Origin: Litorilinea aerophila
GTDB taxonomy: Bacteria; Chloroflexota; Anaerolineae; Caldilineales; Caldilineaceae
NCBI RefSeq assembly: GCF_006569185.2
Contig: NZ_VIGC02000006.1
Coordinates: 124,001 to 188,000 of the forward strand
Direction of reading: 5' to 3'
Length of the DNA stretch: 64,000 nt
The position numbers and the translations under genes were made by a program. Shown here one piece after another: positions 1-8,269 of this stretch. The stretch's first letter is position 1, and each line of letters opens with the position of its first letter. The notes under the pieces are model-generated. The model worked only from the letters and a program-made list of their open reading frames with translations, searched no databases and was not told the origin of the DNA.

Positions 1-565
1 TGGGGATGTTCTCCAGGTAGGCCTCATCGTCGAAGACCCGGCTGTGTCCCCAGTGGTTTTTGGGCAGGCGGGCCTGTTCCGCGTCGATGAAACCGCCGCC
101 GCCGTAGGGGCCCAGCTGGCAGCGGATCACCTGGTAGCCTTCCTCCATGTAGCGGCGGACGTCGTCCTCCAACGCCTGCAGGTCGTCGCCAGCGGCGTGG
201 GCATAGGCCATCACCGCGGAGCGGGTGGGGCCGCCCAGGAGCTGGTAGACGGGCATGCCGGCTTCCTTGCCTTTGATGTCCCAGAGGGCCATGTCGATGC
301 CGGCCTGGACGGTGTTCAGGATGGAATCGTTGCGCCAGTAGCCGCAGGTGTAGATGCTCTGCCAGATGTCCTCGATATGGCCGGCGTCCCGGCCGATGAG
401 CAGGGGGGCGATGGTCTCGATGGTGGTGATGACAGTTTTGGCCCGGTAGTGGTCGCTGGCCGAGCCAATGCCGTAGAGGCCGGGCTGGTCGGTGAGGACT
501 TTGACGATGACCCAGGTGCCGGCGGCCCGGGTGCGGATGGTCTGGATGGCGGTGATTTTGGGCAT
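1..565 (-). CDS. Enolase-superfamily sugar acid dehydratase (mandelate racemase / RspA-like), C-terminus cut by window edge
   Basis: The first 188 residues are visible and the gene runs off the window start. ATG at 565 follows GAGGA about 8 nt upstream. Residues 1-112 form the capping domain of the mandelate racemase/muconate lactonizing group: an early Q-T-I-R-T segment, a C-G-Y-W-R-N-D segment near 74-80, and the family signature G-I-D-M-A-L-W-D-I-K-G-K followed by P-V-Y-Q-L-L-G-G at about 89-112. This pattern is closest to RspA/mannonate and galactonate dehydratases, which abstract a proton from a sugar acid and eliminate water using Mg. The metal-binding barrel residues lie outside the window, so the substrate cannot be called. 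It lies 72 bp downstream of the PhyH gene on the same strand and is probably co-transcribed with it. Confidence 0.85.
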   Translation of the reverse strand, partial: MPKITAIQTIRTRAAGTWVIVKVLTDQPGLYGIGSASDHYRAKTVITTIETIAPLLIGRDAGHIEDIWQSIYTCGYWRNDSILNTVQAGIDMALWDIKGKEAGMPVYQLLGGPTRSAVMAYAHAAGDDLQALEDDVRRYMEEGYQVIRCQLGPYGGGGFIDAEQARLPKNHWGHSRVFDDEAYLENIP

Positions 566-637
566 GGTTGTCCTCTGGTTGGGTTACTGCCAGGCGCACG
601 TTTGTGGGAAAACCGCGCGGGCCTGGGCCAGGGGAGC

Positions 638-1609
638 CTAGGCGCAGACCGGGGCGTTGCCGTCCCAGCGGTTGAAGGGCTTGTTGTAGTGCTCGGCGGC
701 CAGGCGATCCCGGGTGTCGTACCAGAGCCTGGCCCACACGGCCGGATCCCGCAGCTCCTGGTCCGGATTCGAGCGACTTCGGGCCACAAAGCCCGGGAAC
801 GCGCCCCGGCCCGTGGCCTGGCCGATGGGGTTGTAGCGCAGATCAAAGCTCCAGCGGATGTCGTTGCTCACATTGGGCAGCGAGGCGTGGCAGGTGCGGC
901 GGTGCAGGAAGAGGACATCGCCCCGCTTCATGGGCATGGGCACTGCCTGATCCAGCTCCAGCAGGGTATCCGGGATGCTCAGGCCCACAGGGCGTGGACA
1001 GTGGGTGCGCAGGCCGGTCCGGTGGCTGTAGGGGATCACGGTCAGGGGGCCAGCCTCCACCGGCGCGTCCAGGAGGGGGAACCAGACGGTCAACATCTCG
1101 GTTTCGTCGGCCTCCGGCAGGACGACGCCGTTGTCCTGATGCCACGGCGTGGCGCCCAGTTGGGGACGACCGTCCTCCGTGGTCGGCGTGAGATGTTCTG
1201 GGGGCTTGATGCGCACGTGTTGCACCGGATTGGAGTAGATTTCCGGACCGATGATGGATTCAACCGCGTCCAGCAGGCGTGGATTGGTCAGGGCGCGGAA
1301 GACGGCCGGCCCCACCCAGAGGGGCGTGTCCGGCTGGACGTTCCCCTGGGGAAGGGAGAAGTCAAAATACTGGGCGTGGACTTTGCCGCTTTCCCGGTAG
1401 ATCTGGATCAGGCGCTGGCCAAAGGGCAGCTCTGGATAGGTGGACCGGATCTCGCCCCGAGCATAGAGTTCGCTGGCCAGCCTGTCCAGCACTCCCTTGT
1501 ACTCTTCGATGATGGGATCCAGATCGGCGACCGGATCCAGAAGACCCTCGACCAGGAGGTAGCCCTGGTCCTCGAACTGCTGTACCTGCTCTTGGGTTAA
1601 GAAAGTCAT
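638..1609 (-). CDS. Phytanoyl-CoA dioxygenase (PhyH) family Fe(II)/2-oxoglutarate oxygenase
   Basis: The protein has 323 residues. The start at 1609 is preferred over upstream ATGs because AAGGAGG lies 6 nt before it. The PhyH fold is shown by the N-terminal F-E-D-Q-G-Y-L-L-V-E-G-L-L segment (12-24), the iron ligands H157-x-D159 in W-H-Q-D-N-G, a distal His in the T-C-H-A-S-L-P-N segment (H241) and the 2-oxoglutarate-binding Arg around R252. Such enzymes hydroxylate small molecules with O2 and 2-oxoglutarate; in environmental bacteria many family members have unknown substrates. The gene precedes an enolase-superfamily dehydratase, so a catabolic role on a hydroxylated or sugar-acid compound is plausible. 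A short degraded copy of codons from its N-terminus exists near 9681-9723. Confidence 0.9.
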   Translation of the reverse strand: MTFLTQEQVQQFEDQGYLLVEGLLDPVADLDPIIEEYKGVLDRLASELYARGEIRSTYPELPFGQRLIQIYRESGKVHAQYFDFSLPQGNVQPDTPLWVGPAVFRALTNPRLLDAVESIIGPEIYSNPVQHVRIKPPEHLTPTTEDGRPQLGATPWHQDNGVVLPEADETEMLTVWFPLLDAPVEAGPLTVIPYSHRTGLRTHCPRPVGLSIPDTLLELDQAVPMPMKRGDVLFLHRRTCHASLPNVSNDIRWSFDLRYNPIGQATGRGAFPGFVARSRSNPDQELRDPAVWARLWYDTRDRLAAEHYNKPFNRWDGNAPVCA

Positions 1610-1779
1610 GTTGTGTCCTCCTTGGTTCCCTGTTGAATGGGTTCTAAATGGAAAAGAGCGATTGCTTATCCAGCTCCCTCTGGGGCATCTGTGAAATCTA
1701 TGTCTCTGCAGTGAAGTCATCAGTGGCTTATAATAGCCATGGGGTCGCGAACCGACTGCCGAAAACCAGTGTGATCAAG

Positions 1780-1936
1780 AAATCCCGGCAGAAATTCGCC
1801 GATCAGGCCTCTGGCCTGCGGCATAGCCGATCGGGTCTCTGGCCCGCGGCTTCGCCGATCGGGCCCCGGGCCCGCGGCTTCGCCGATCGTTTCCACCAGA
1901 GGGAGCGCGCCCAGAGGGCACCCGGAATTTCTGCCG
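1780..1936. repeat. Inverted-repeat-bounded element holding three 28-bp direct repeats
   Basis: A perfect 12-bp inverted pair, CGGCAGAAATTC at 1786-1797 and its complement at 1925-1936, bounds about 150 bp. Inside are three adjacent 28-bp direct repeats at 1801-1828, 1829-1856 and 1857-1884, each starting GATC and ending in a C-G-G-C-(T/A)-T-(C/A)-G-C-C type segment, with a fourth partial unit from 1885. The left 24 bp (1780-1803) recur exactly at 32598-32621. No spacer sequence lies between repeats, so it is not a CRISPR array. It resembles a small non-autonomous element or iterated palindromic repeat. No transposase is present. Confidence 0.7.
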
Positions 1937-2253
1937 TGGTATTTACGCCAGACTGTACTAGAGCCGAGATGAAAAAGGGCGAAATACGCTTGAGATTGAT
2001 GTTAAGCAGCCAGGCGGCATTCAAATCATCGTCCAGTAGGTCTGCGATTGGAAAGTCCACAGCTGAAATGACACCGACTGTCTTGCGCAGGGGCACCCCC
2101 GATTCCGTAGGACCGGCTGCCGTACCGGACCGTCGGTCACCCATGGAAACCAGACCCATGATGCCGCGGGATTGGGCAATCGGTATTACACCACAAGTTT
2201 GACCACATCTCAACCTTGAGCCCTATTTGCAGACATGAGCCGTGCGACTCCTA
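1937..2253. other. Intergenic region without a convincing gene
   Basis: This stretch separates the minus-strand PhyH gene from the plus-strand regulator. A 136-codon minus-strand reading frame (1803-2213) crosses it, but the frame enters the 28-bp repeats, has no good ribosome binding site and resembles no family I recognise, so I do not call it a gene. It may be a decayed gene. There is also a TATAAT at 1739-1744 upstream of the repeat element with no gene behind it. Confidence 0.4.
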
Positions 2254-2262
2254 TGCTATAAT
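2254..2262 (+). promoter_or_regulatory. Extended -10 promoter of the SARP-like regulator
   Basis: TGCTATAAT is a perfect extended -10 element, giving an expected start of transcription near 2269. No good -35 is visible, as is usual for extended -10 promoters. The same TGNTATA(A/C)T form recurs upstream of several other genes in the window. The position argues against the ATGs at 2216 and 2261 as start codons. Confidence 0.65.
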
Positions 2263-2308
2263 GTGGGCAGAAGAAGTAGACGTGCCCGGGCCGAAGCCCT
2301 TTGGCGGT

Positions 2309-5300
2309 ATGCTGCACCTTTCGAACCATCTCCAGGATCGGCCCCAACTCACCCGCCGGATCTCGGCCCAACTTCCAGCCGGGCCAGTAATCGTAGTGGC
2401 CGGTGCCGGATACGGCAAGACTGGCCTTCTGCGCCTGCTGGCCCAACACCTTCCCGGCACCTGGTTGCCCCTTTCACCGGCCGACCAGGACGTGGCCTAT
2501 CTCTCCACACGGCTGGCTCCACACCTGAAAGATGGCCGCCCCCTGCTCCTGGACGACCTGCACGTGCTGGAGGGCGCGTCAGAATCCCTCACCTGGCTGA
2601 GGGAGCAGATCCACGCGCGGCCTCGCTGCTGGGTGCTCAGCGGTCGCCAGATCCCTGTGCCCTTGCAGGCTGCCCTGGACGGCGCATCTTGGCTCGTATT
2701 GAATGAAGACGACCTGGCCCTCTCCCCCGCAGAGGTCGCGCTCTGGCTGGCGCCCACAGGCTACAGTGAAGAGGAAGCCCAGGCCTGGCACGCCTACACC
2801 CGGGGCTGGCCGCTGGCCGTGGCCGCGCTGGCCCGCCTGTCCACCCGGCTCTCGGCACCCCAAGCCCACCTGGCCGGCGCGCTGGAAGCTTACCTGCACG
2901 AGACCCTCTTTGCCCGCCTGTGGGTCGAACTGCCGCCTGGCGTGCAAAAGCTCCTGCTGTTGACCGGCGTCCCCTTGCGCTTCACCCGGGAAGTAGGCGA
3001 GCATCTCTGGCAGTGGGCCGGTGAGACGGGACCGTTCCAGGATGCCTGGGCGGCCATTTTCGCGCGGCGGCTTTTCGTGGAGCCGGCGGAGCATCCGGAG
3101 CACTGGCGCTACCACCCCATCTTTCGCGCTTTTCTGCGCACGCAGACGCTCCGGATCGAAACCATAGCCAGGGCCATCATTGCCTGGGCGCGAGAACAAG
3201 GCGACTGGGACCTGGCCATAGAACAGGCCCTGGCCGAAGGGCTCTGGGGGAATGCAGCCGAACTCCTGGAGAATATGCCCATGGAGGTTATCTGGCGCAA
3301 CGGCCGGGTACACACCTTGCGGCGCTGGGTGCTCAGCCTGCCCCGTACCGTGGCCCACGCCCACCCCGCGCTGCTGGCCCGCCTGGGCGTTGAACTCTGC
3401 CGGGTGGGCTTGGTGGAGGAAGGCGCAAAGTGGATGGAGGAGGGCGCGGCCTTGCTGGAAGCCCGAGAAGACCCCGAATCCCTCTTCCGCGCCTGGCAGA
3501 CCCGAAGTTACCTCAGTTTCACCACGGGGCGCTACGGGGAAGCCATTGCCCGTGCCCAGGCCATTTTGCCCCGGGTGAGTCACCCCCAACAACGCCTGGA
3601 AGTCCTCACCCGCCTGGGCAATGCCTGCGCCTGCACCGGTCAACTGCCCGCCGCACGGTCGGTCTACCGGGAGGCCATTCGCCTGGCCGAGGAGATCGGC
3701 GACCAGACCTTTGCCGCCTTCATGAGGGACAACCTGGCGGCCAACGTGCTGGCGCCCATGGGCTACCTGCCCCAGGCTGCAAAACTGCTGGAGCAAAATC
3801 GCCCCTACTACGAGCGGGAAGCCCGTCCGGCCAACCAGGCGGTTCACCTGGAGGGGTGGGCCACGCTGGACATCGAGGTGGGGGATTGGGAGCGCCTGCA
3901 AGCGCGCCTCACGGCGATTGACCGGCTTCTGTCCCAGGTGGAAGCTCCTGCAGGGAGCACCCTTTTCTGGCTCTACGCCTTCAAAGCTACCCTGGCTATT
4001 GCCAAGGGAGCATGGGAAACGGCCGAGGCACACCTGGCCCAGGCCGAATCCTGGCACGTAAACCGGCCGGACCGCCTGTTGGCCCTGGCCCAACTACGGG
4101 CCTGGCTCGCCCGCCGACGGGGGCGGCCGGACGAAGCCATACAAGTGGCCGAGGCCGCTCTGGCTCAACCGTGGCAAGAGCCGCTCCCCCGGGGGCTGGT
4201 GGCCCTGGAACGGGAGATCGCGCTGGAAGAGCGAGCGGCCCCTGTGCCGCTCACCCTCCATCCAGACCTGCAGGCCCTGCTCCAGGCGCGGGCCTTGCCG
4301 TCCCTGTTGCGGCTGCGGGCGATGCTCCTCTGCCGCTGTTACCGGGCCGGACAGATGGAAGCCGCGCGCCGCCATCTGCGGGTGTTGAAGTCTGCGCTGA
4401 GCCGTTTCCCCCACCTGCGCCCCGTGCTCACCGGCCGGGACCCGGAACTGGGCCACCGGACCTGGCGGGTCGCCCTCTTGCTGGGCGACGAGGACGAGGC
4501 CGTCCCGGCGTTGGGGCGTATCGGCAACGTGGCCGGGCTGGCCGACCTGCTGGAGCACCCCGATCCGGCCGTGCGGCGGCGTGCGGCGCAAGCCCTCGCC
4601 GCCACGCGACGGGAAACGGCCATGCCACCGCTCCATGCTGCCCTGGCACGGGAGCACGACCTTGATGTGCGGCGCGCCCTGGAAGCGGCCCTGGTCCGGT
4701 TGGAGGCCGAGCCGCCGCCCCCTCTGCGGGTGCAGTTCTGCGGCCGCTTCCGCGTCTGGCGGGGCGGCGAGGAGATCCCCGAACACGCCTGGCCCCGGCC
4801 GGCCGTGGTGCGCCTCTTCCAGTACTTCGTCCTCCACCGGGGCCGGCCCCTGCCTCGCGACCGTATCCTGGAGGACCTGTGGCCCGACCACCCGCCCCGT
4901 CGCGCGGAAGCCCTCTTCCGGCGGCTGCTGAGCTGGATGGCCCATGTGCTGGAGCCACACATGCGCCCTCGGGGGCCCTTCCGCTATCTCTCCGTGGCCT
5001 GGGAGGTCTACACCTTCGACCCATTGGGCTGTGTCTCCACCGACGTGGAGCGCTTCGAGCGGGTGGTGCGGCAAGCCCTGGGGGACCGGGACCTCCCCGA
5101 CCTGCCTCCCCTGCCCGACGAGTTGCCGGAAGTTTTGCGGGCGTGGGAGCCGCCGGTAAGCGCCGCGCCGTACGAAGCGTGGTGGCTGGAACGGGTGGAG
5201 CGGTGGCAACAACTGTACGCAGAAGGGTGCCTCTACGTGGCCCAGGCCTACCTGGTACGGGGCGTTCTGCAACAGGCCGTGGAGTGGAGCGACCGGGCCC

Positions 5301-5491
5301 TCATGGCTGCTCCCTGGCTTGAAGAAGCCTATCAGGTGAAGATGCGTGCCCTGGCCCGGCAGGGGAAGCGCGCCCAGGCCCTGGCCGTCTACGTAGCGGC
5401 CCGCCAGGCCCTGGACCAAGAGTTAGGCGTCTCCCCTTCTCCCCTCACCGAGCACCTGGCCGAGTGTCTCCGCCGGGGCGAGATGATTTGA
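2309..5491 (+). CDS. SARP/BTAD-type transcriptional regulator with N-terminal ATPase, TPR and HEAT segments
   Basis: The protein has about 1060 residues from ATG 2309; GTG 2282 is an alternative, and ATGs before the -10 box are excluded. The P-loop G-A-G-Y-G-K-T is at 32-38 and a Walker B-like L-L-L-D-D-L follows, as in STAND ATPases. The middle is helical TPR-like sequence, then a short HEAT-like stretch (D-P-A-V-R-R-R-A-A-Q-A-L). Near 4725 the OmpR-like winged helix begins (L-R-V-Q-F-C-G-R-F-R-V-W-R-G-G), followed by a bacterial transcriptional activator domain to the C-terminus. AfsR/SARP proteins with this build sense a signal through the ATPase/TPR part and bind 11-bp-spaced direct repeats. 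Exactly such repeats lie downstream at 5536-5556, so the neighbouring genes are a likely target. Confidence 0.85.
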   Translation: MLHLSNHLQDRPQLTRRISAQLPAGPVIVVAGAGYGKTGLLRLLAQHLPGTWLPLSPADQDVAYLSTRLAPHLKDGRPLLLDDLHVLEGASESLTWLREQIHARPRCWVLSGRQIPVPLQAALDGASWLVLNEDDLALSPAEVALWLAPTGYSEEEAQAWHAYTRGWPLAVAALARLSTRLSAPQAHLAGALEAYLHETLFARLWVELPPGVQKLLLLTGVPLRFTREVGEHLWQWAGETGPFQDAWAAIFARRLFVEPAEHPEHWRYHPIFRAFLRTQTLRIETIARAIIAWAREQGDWDLAIEQALAEGLWGNAAELLENMPMEVIWRNGRVHTLRRWVLSLPRTVAHAHPALLARLGVELCRVGLVEEGAKWMEEGAALLEAREDPESLFRAWQTRSYLSFTTGRYGEAIARAQAILPRVSHPQQRLEVLTRLGNACACTGQLPAARSVYREAIRLAEEIGDQTFAAFMRDNLAANVLAPMGYLPQAAKLLEQNRPYYEREARPANQAVHLEGWATLDIEVGDWERLQARLTAIDRLLSQVEAPAGSTLFWLYAFKATLAIAKGAWETAEAHLAQAESWHVNRPDRLLALAQLRAWLARRRGRPDEAIQVAEAALAQPWQEPLPRGLVALEREIALEERAAPVPLTLHPDLQALLQARALPSLLRLRAMLLCRCYRAGQMEAARRHLRVLKSALSRFPHLRPVLTGRDPELGHRTWRVALLLGDEDEAVPALGRIGNVAGLADLLEHPDPAVRRRAAQALAATRRETAMPPLHAALAREHDLDVRRALEAALVRLEAEPPPPLRVQFCGRFRVWRGGEEIPEHAWPRPAVVRLFQYFVLHRGRPLPRDRILEDLWPDHPPRRAEALFRRLLSWMAHVLEPHMRPRGPFRYLSVAWEVYTFDPLGCVSTDVERFERVVRQALGDRDLPDLPPLPDELPEVLRAWEPPVSAAPYEAWWLERVERWQQLYAEGCLYVAQAYLVRGVLQQAVEWSDRALMAAPWLEEAYQVKMRALARQGKRAQALAVYVAARQALDQELGVSPSPLTEHLAECLRRGEMI

Positions 5492-5535
5492 ACCAAAACC
5501 TACCCTCCGCTTTTTCCTCATCGCCCCATTTGGCC

Positions 5536-5556
5536 TTGTTCTCACTTTGTTCTCAC
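5536..5556 (+). promoter_or_regulatory. Direct repeat operator candidate (10-mers at 11-bp period)
   Basis: TTGTTCTCAC occurs at 5536-5545 and again at 5547-5556, so the period is exactly 11 bp, one DNA turn. SARP regulators characteristically bind direct repeats with this period. It lies between the stop codon of the SARP-like gene and the arrestin-like gene at 5740. The rest of 5492-5739 holds nothing I can name. Confidence 0.5.
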
Positions 5557-5739
5557 ACCGTTGATATTTGAACTTTGGACAAAATGGGCTACTGGAGCAG
5601 TAGTTGATTTCAACGGGAATCCTGCGCGAAAACCATATCCCGATCCTTCCTTGATACACACTGTTGTCCGGCAATACGGCCAGGTAGGCTCTTGCCCGTG
5701 CGTTTGAGATCTGATGGGAGGATGTGAAGAGGAGAAACC

Positions 5740-6801
5740 ATGAAACGCGCCACAGGTTTGATCGCCACAGGCATCGGCATGACGCTGCTGGGAGTGGCCG
5801 GCATGGCTCTGGGCGGGTGGCTCTTCTGGCATGCCGATGCCCGATGGGAGGGGATAAGTGCAGTGTCCGTCCTGGTGGGGAGTTTTGGCCTCTTTGTAGC
5901 AGGCCTGTGGGCCACCCAGGAAGGGTTCATCGCAACGGCCGTGACACAGCGGCGGGTGACGGTCGAGCCGCTCGAGGCGCGTCTGGGCGAGGACCTGCGA
6001 GTCCAGGCCACCCTCATGCCCCGCCGTACCCTGCAGGCCGGACCGGTCGTTTTCACCCTGGTCGGGCGGGAGCGGATACGGATCCGACAAAGCCACCGCT
6101 GGACAAAGGAGAGAACCGCCGAGCCGGTCAACCTGACGGCCACTCTGGCCGAGGCGGTGACCCTGGTGGCCGGCCAACCCCAGACCTACACGGCCCGCTT
6201 CACCGTGCCGTCCGAGGCCATGCCCTCCTTCTCCCAGGACGAATCCTTCAGCGAGAAGTGGGCTTTTGCATGGTTTGTCCGCTTTCGGCTGGGCCTTCCC
6301 CGGCTGCCGGACGTGGAGGAAGAGATCCCCATTCGGGTGGCGCCTGTGCAGGCCGGAGCCGGGCCGCCGGAAGCGCTTGCCGTGGCCTCCGGCCCCGTCC
6401 CGGCCCCGGAGGCATCGGGGCCCCTGCGCCTGGTCGTGGACCGTACAACCCTGGCCGCAGGCGATGCCCTCTCCGGCCGGGTGGCCTGGTTGGGCGAAGG
6501 GGGTGAGGAGCCGGGCCGCGGTCTGCGGGTCGAGCTGGGCTACCGCACGCTGGCCGGGAAAAAGCCCTGGGAGAAGCGGCGCTGGGAGCACGTGGTAGCC
6601 CAGACGGCCTTCGAGCCCACCCCCGGCCGGGAGTGGCCCTTCACCCTCACCGTGCCCGTGGAGGGACCCATCACGTATGCCGGCACCCTCTATCAGGTGG
6701 AATGGTTCGTGCGGGCGGTGCTGGACCGCCCTCTCCAGCGGGACCTGCGGGTGGAATACCCCCTCCGGGTCCGGCCGCGGACAGGGGAGAGCACGTTGTA
6801 A
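5740..6801 (+). CDS. Membrane-anchored arrestin-like (Spo0M-type fold) protein of unknown function
   Basis: The protein has 353 residues; ATG 5740 follows GAGGAG by 6 nt. Two hydrophobic segments at about 7-30 and 39-58 make an N-terminal membrane anchor, as in small two-helix membrane domains. The remaining roughly 290 residues are soluble and beta-rich, with two tandem parts: one opening at V-T-V-E-P-L-E-A-R-L-G-E-D-L, and a second, L-R-L-V-V-D-R-T-T-L-A-A-G-D-A-L-S-G-R, after a Pro/Ala-rich linker near 210-225. The paired beta-sandwich pattern resembles the arrestin N/C fold seen in Spo0M. That assignment is an inference from pattern only. The location just after the SARP-like regulator and its candidate operator suggests co-regulation. 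Confidence 0.65.
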   Translation: MKRATGLIATGIGMTLLGVAGMALGGWLFWHADARWEGISAVSVLVGSFGLFVAGLWATQEGFIATAVTQRRVTVEPLEARLGEDLRVQATLMPRRTLQAGPVVFTLVGRERIRIRQSHRWTKERTAEPVNLTATLAEAVTLVAGQPQTYTARFTVPSEAMPSFSQDESFSEKWAFAWFVRFRLGLPRLPDVEEEIPIRVAPVQAGAGPPEALAVASGPVPAPEASGPLRLVVDRTTLAAGDALSGRVAWLGEGGEEPGRGLRVELGYRTLAGKKPWEKRRWEHVVAQTAFEPTPGREWPFTLTVPVEGPITYAGTLYQVEWFVRAVLDRPLQRDLRVEYPLRVRPRTGESTL

Positions 6802-6884
6802 CATCCGGTCACTCCAATCACCCACCTGATTGCGTCGTGCTTGTTTGGCGATAGAGGGGACATCTGAAAGGAGGTAGGGCAGAG

Positions 6885-8114
6885 ATGAAGAAAATCAGGG
6901 CTTGTTTCGATTTTGTGTCGAGTCTTGTGCATCTATTGGGGAAGTGTGCGATGAACGGGAGCATGAAACCGAGCAAAGTGACGGGGAAAGGTGCCCGGCT
7001 GTGGGGGTACCGGCTGCTGGTATGTGTTGCTGTGCTAATGGCGCTGCTCGGTGTCGTCGTGCCGACCATCAGCCGGATCGCCCACGCCGCCCCTTCAATA
7101 ACCAACGCCTTTGTTTTCAGACTTTCACAAAACGCCGATGTGCTTGTGGGATCCGCGAATGTAGACGGCGCAGTCAAACCGGTGGTGTGGCGGATCGCTA
7201 CCCCCTCGTCCCTCAGCCCCGGCTTTCACTGGTTGGCGTCCGTTGCCTCTCCGCAGGTCCTCGGGACAGGATTGGCGGACAAGCCTTACGGTATCGCGTT
7301 AGGGCTCACCGCAGACGGCCAGATCGCGTGCGGTTATGCCAGCGTTAGGGCTGACGCCGCCTCAGGCGACGCCGCTGTATATTGGGATCTCTCCGCCGGC
7401 ACGCCGTCCGGCGTGCTCCTCCCGGGCCACTCATCTGGGGGGAATGTGGCCTACGCCTGCGCCAAACGCGGCTCGGACGTCTACATTGTGGGCCGAACGA
7501 CTCCCGAGTTCCCCAAAGCGACCATTTGGAGAAACGGCGCGGTGTGGTACCAGTACCAACAACTCTACGGTATTTTCCACGACATCACGCCAGATGCTGC
7601 GTTTGCCTCGGCCCAGTTAGGATATAGGGCATATATTTTCGACTTGTCCCCCCGGATGGGAGCAATTTGGCTTGGTGATTTGCAAATGCCGATTGAAGGA
7701 GCTTACTCGTCCAGGATAGCCCCTGATGGGTCTGCTGCAGCGTTTTCGGACACCAATTCACCGCCTCCTCGTAGCAAGGTCTGGCTCTCCGGAAGCACGT
7801 ATTCCGTTAATATGGCCGTCAACCACGTGCAGGCGATCAACGGCGTGGTCTATGCCTATGGCGCTGACAGCACCCCACGGGCCGTCCGCTGGCGCAGCGA
7901 TACGAACACCCTCGAGGACCTGAACCAGGTCTTCGCCTCGCTGCTGCCCGACGGTGTTGTCTTGAAGTCGGTGAGCGCCATGACACCTGATGGCCGGTAC
8001 CTGGTGGGCACTGCTTTCAACCCTCAAACCGGCTCCGATGAACCGTATATCATTGTGACATCACCGGCCGGCGTTCACCGGCTTTACCTGCCGCTGGTGA
8101 TCAGAGAGAGGTGA
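6885..8114 (+). CDS. Exported HAF-repeat protein with C-terminal YLPLV motif
   Basis: The protein has up to 409 residues. AAAGGAGG at 6868-6875 supports ATG 6885, but this gives a long 68-residue leader; ATGs at 6951 or 6963 would give a conventional signal peptide with hydrophobic core L-L-V-C-V-A-V-L-M-A-L-L-G-V-V and cleavage near A-H-A-A. The mature part carries repeats of the HAF type (V-G-S-A-N..., V-W-R, I-A-C-G-Y-A, D-G-R-Y-L-V-G-T-A), found in extracellular proteins that probably form a propeller. It ends R-L-Y-L-P-L-V-I-R-E-R. The same sort of tail closes the beta-helix protein at 59681-61591, suggesting a shared export or anchoring signal. The function is unknown. Confidence 0.75.
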   Translation: MKKIRACFDFVSSLVHLLGKCAMNGSMKPSKVTGKGARLWGYRLLVCVAVLMALLGVVVPTISRIAHAAPSITNAFVFRLSQNADVLVGSANVDGAVKPVVWRIATPSSLSPGFHWLASVASPQVLGTGLADKPYGIALGLTADGQIACGYASVRADAASGDAAVYWDLSAGTPSGVLLPGHSSGGNVAYACAKRGSDVYIVGRTTPEFPKATIWRNGAVWYQYQQLYGIFHDITPDAAFASAQLGYRAYIFDLSPRMGAIWLGDLQMPIEGAYSSRIAPDGSAAAFSDTNSPPPRSKVWLSGSTYSVNMAVNHVQAINGVVYAYGADSTPRAVRWRSDTNTLEDLNQVFASLLPDGVVLKSVSAMTPDGRYLVGTAFNPQTGSDEPYIIVTSPAGVHRLYLPLVIRER

Positions 8115-8129
8115 AGTCTCTTGAAAGGG

Positions 8130-8159
8130 CGCGGGGCCGATGTGTCCGGCGGCCCCGCG
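8130..8159 (+). terminator. Hairpin after the HAF gene, no T-run
   Basis: CGCGGGGCC (8130-8138) pairs perfectly with GGCCCCGCG (8151-8159) around a 12-nt loop, 15 bp after the stop codon. There is no run of T, so it may act as a transcript 3' end stabiliser or a weak terminator. Confidence 0.4.
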
Positions 8160-8269
8160 TGGATACTTGGTGGTCTCGATCTGGTACCGGACGCGCGCCG
8201 GCTGCAGGAGAAGGAGGGAGACGATGTTCCCGAATCCCGGGCAATCGAGCTATTCAGGCAAGGCGGGAG

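Noticed and set aside
44-1600. Long plus-strand reading frame of 518 codons
   Set aside because: It is the antisense shadow of the PhyH and enolase-superfamily genes; the product has no recognisable domain and the minus strand has clear families with ribosome sites.
1739-1744. Plus-strand TATAAT as a promoter
   Set aside because: No -35 partner, no gene follows for over 500 bp, and the site is inside a short GGCT/AGCC palindrome.
1801-1884. 28-bp direct repeats as a CRISPR array
   Set aside because: The units are directly adjacent with no spacers, differ from each other and have no cas genes nearby.
1803-2213. 136-codon minus-strand reading frame as a gene
   Set aside because: It runs into the 28-bp repeats, lacks a ribosome site and resembles no protein family.
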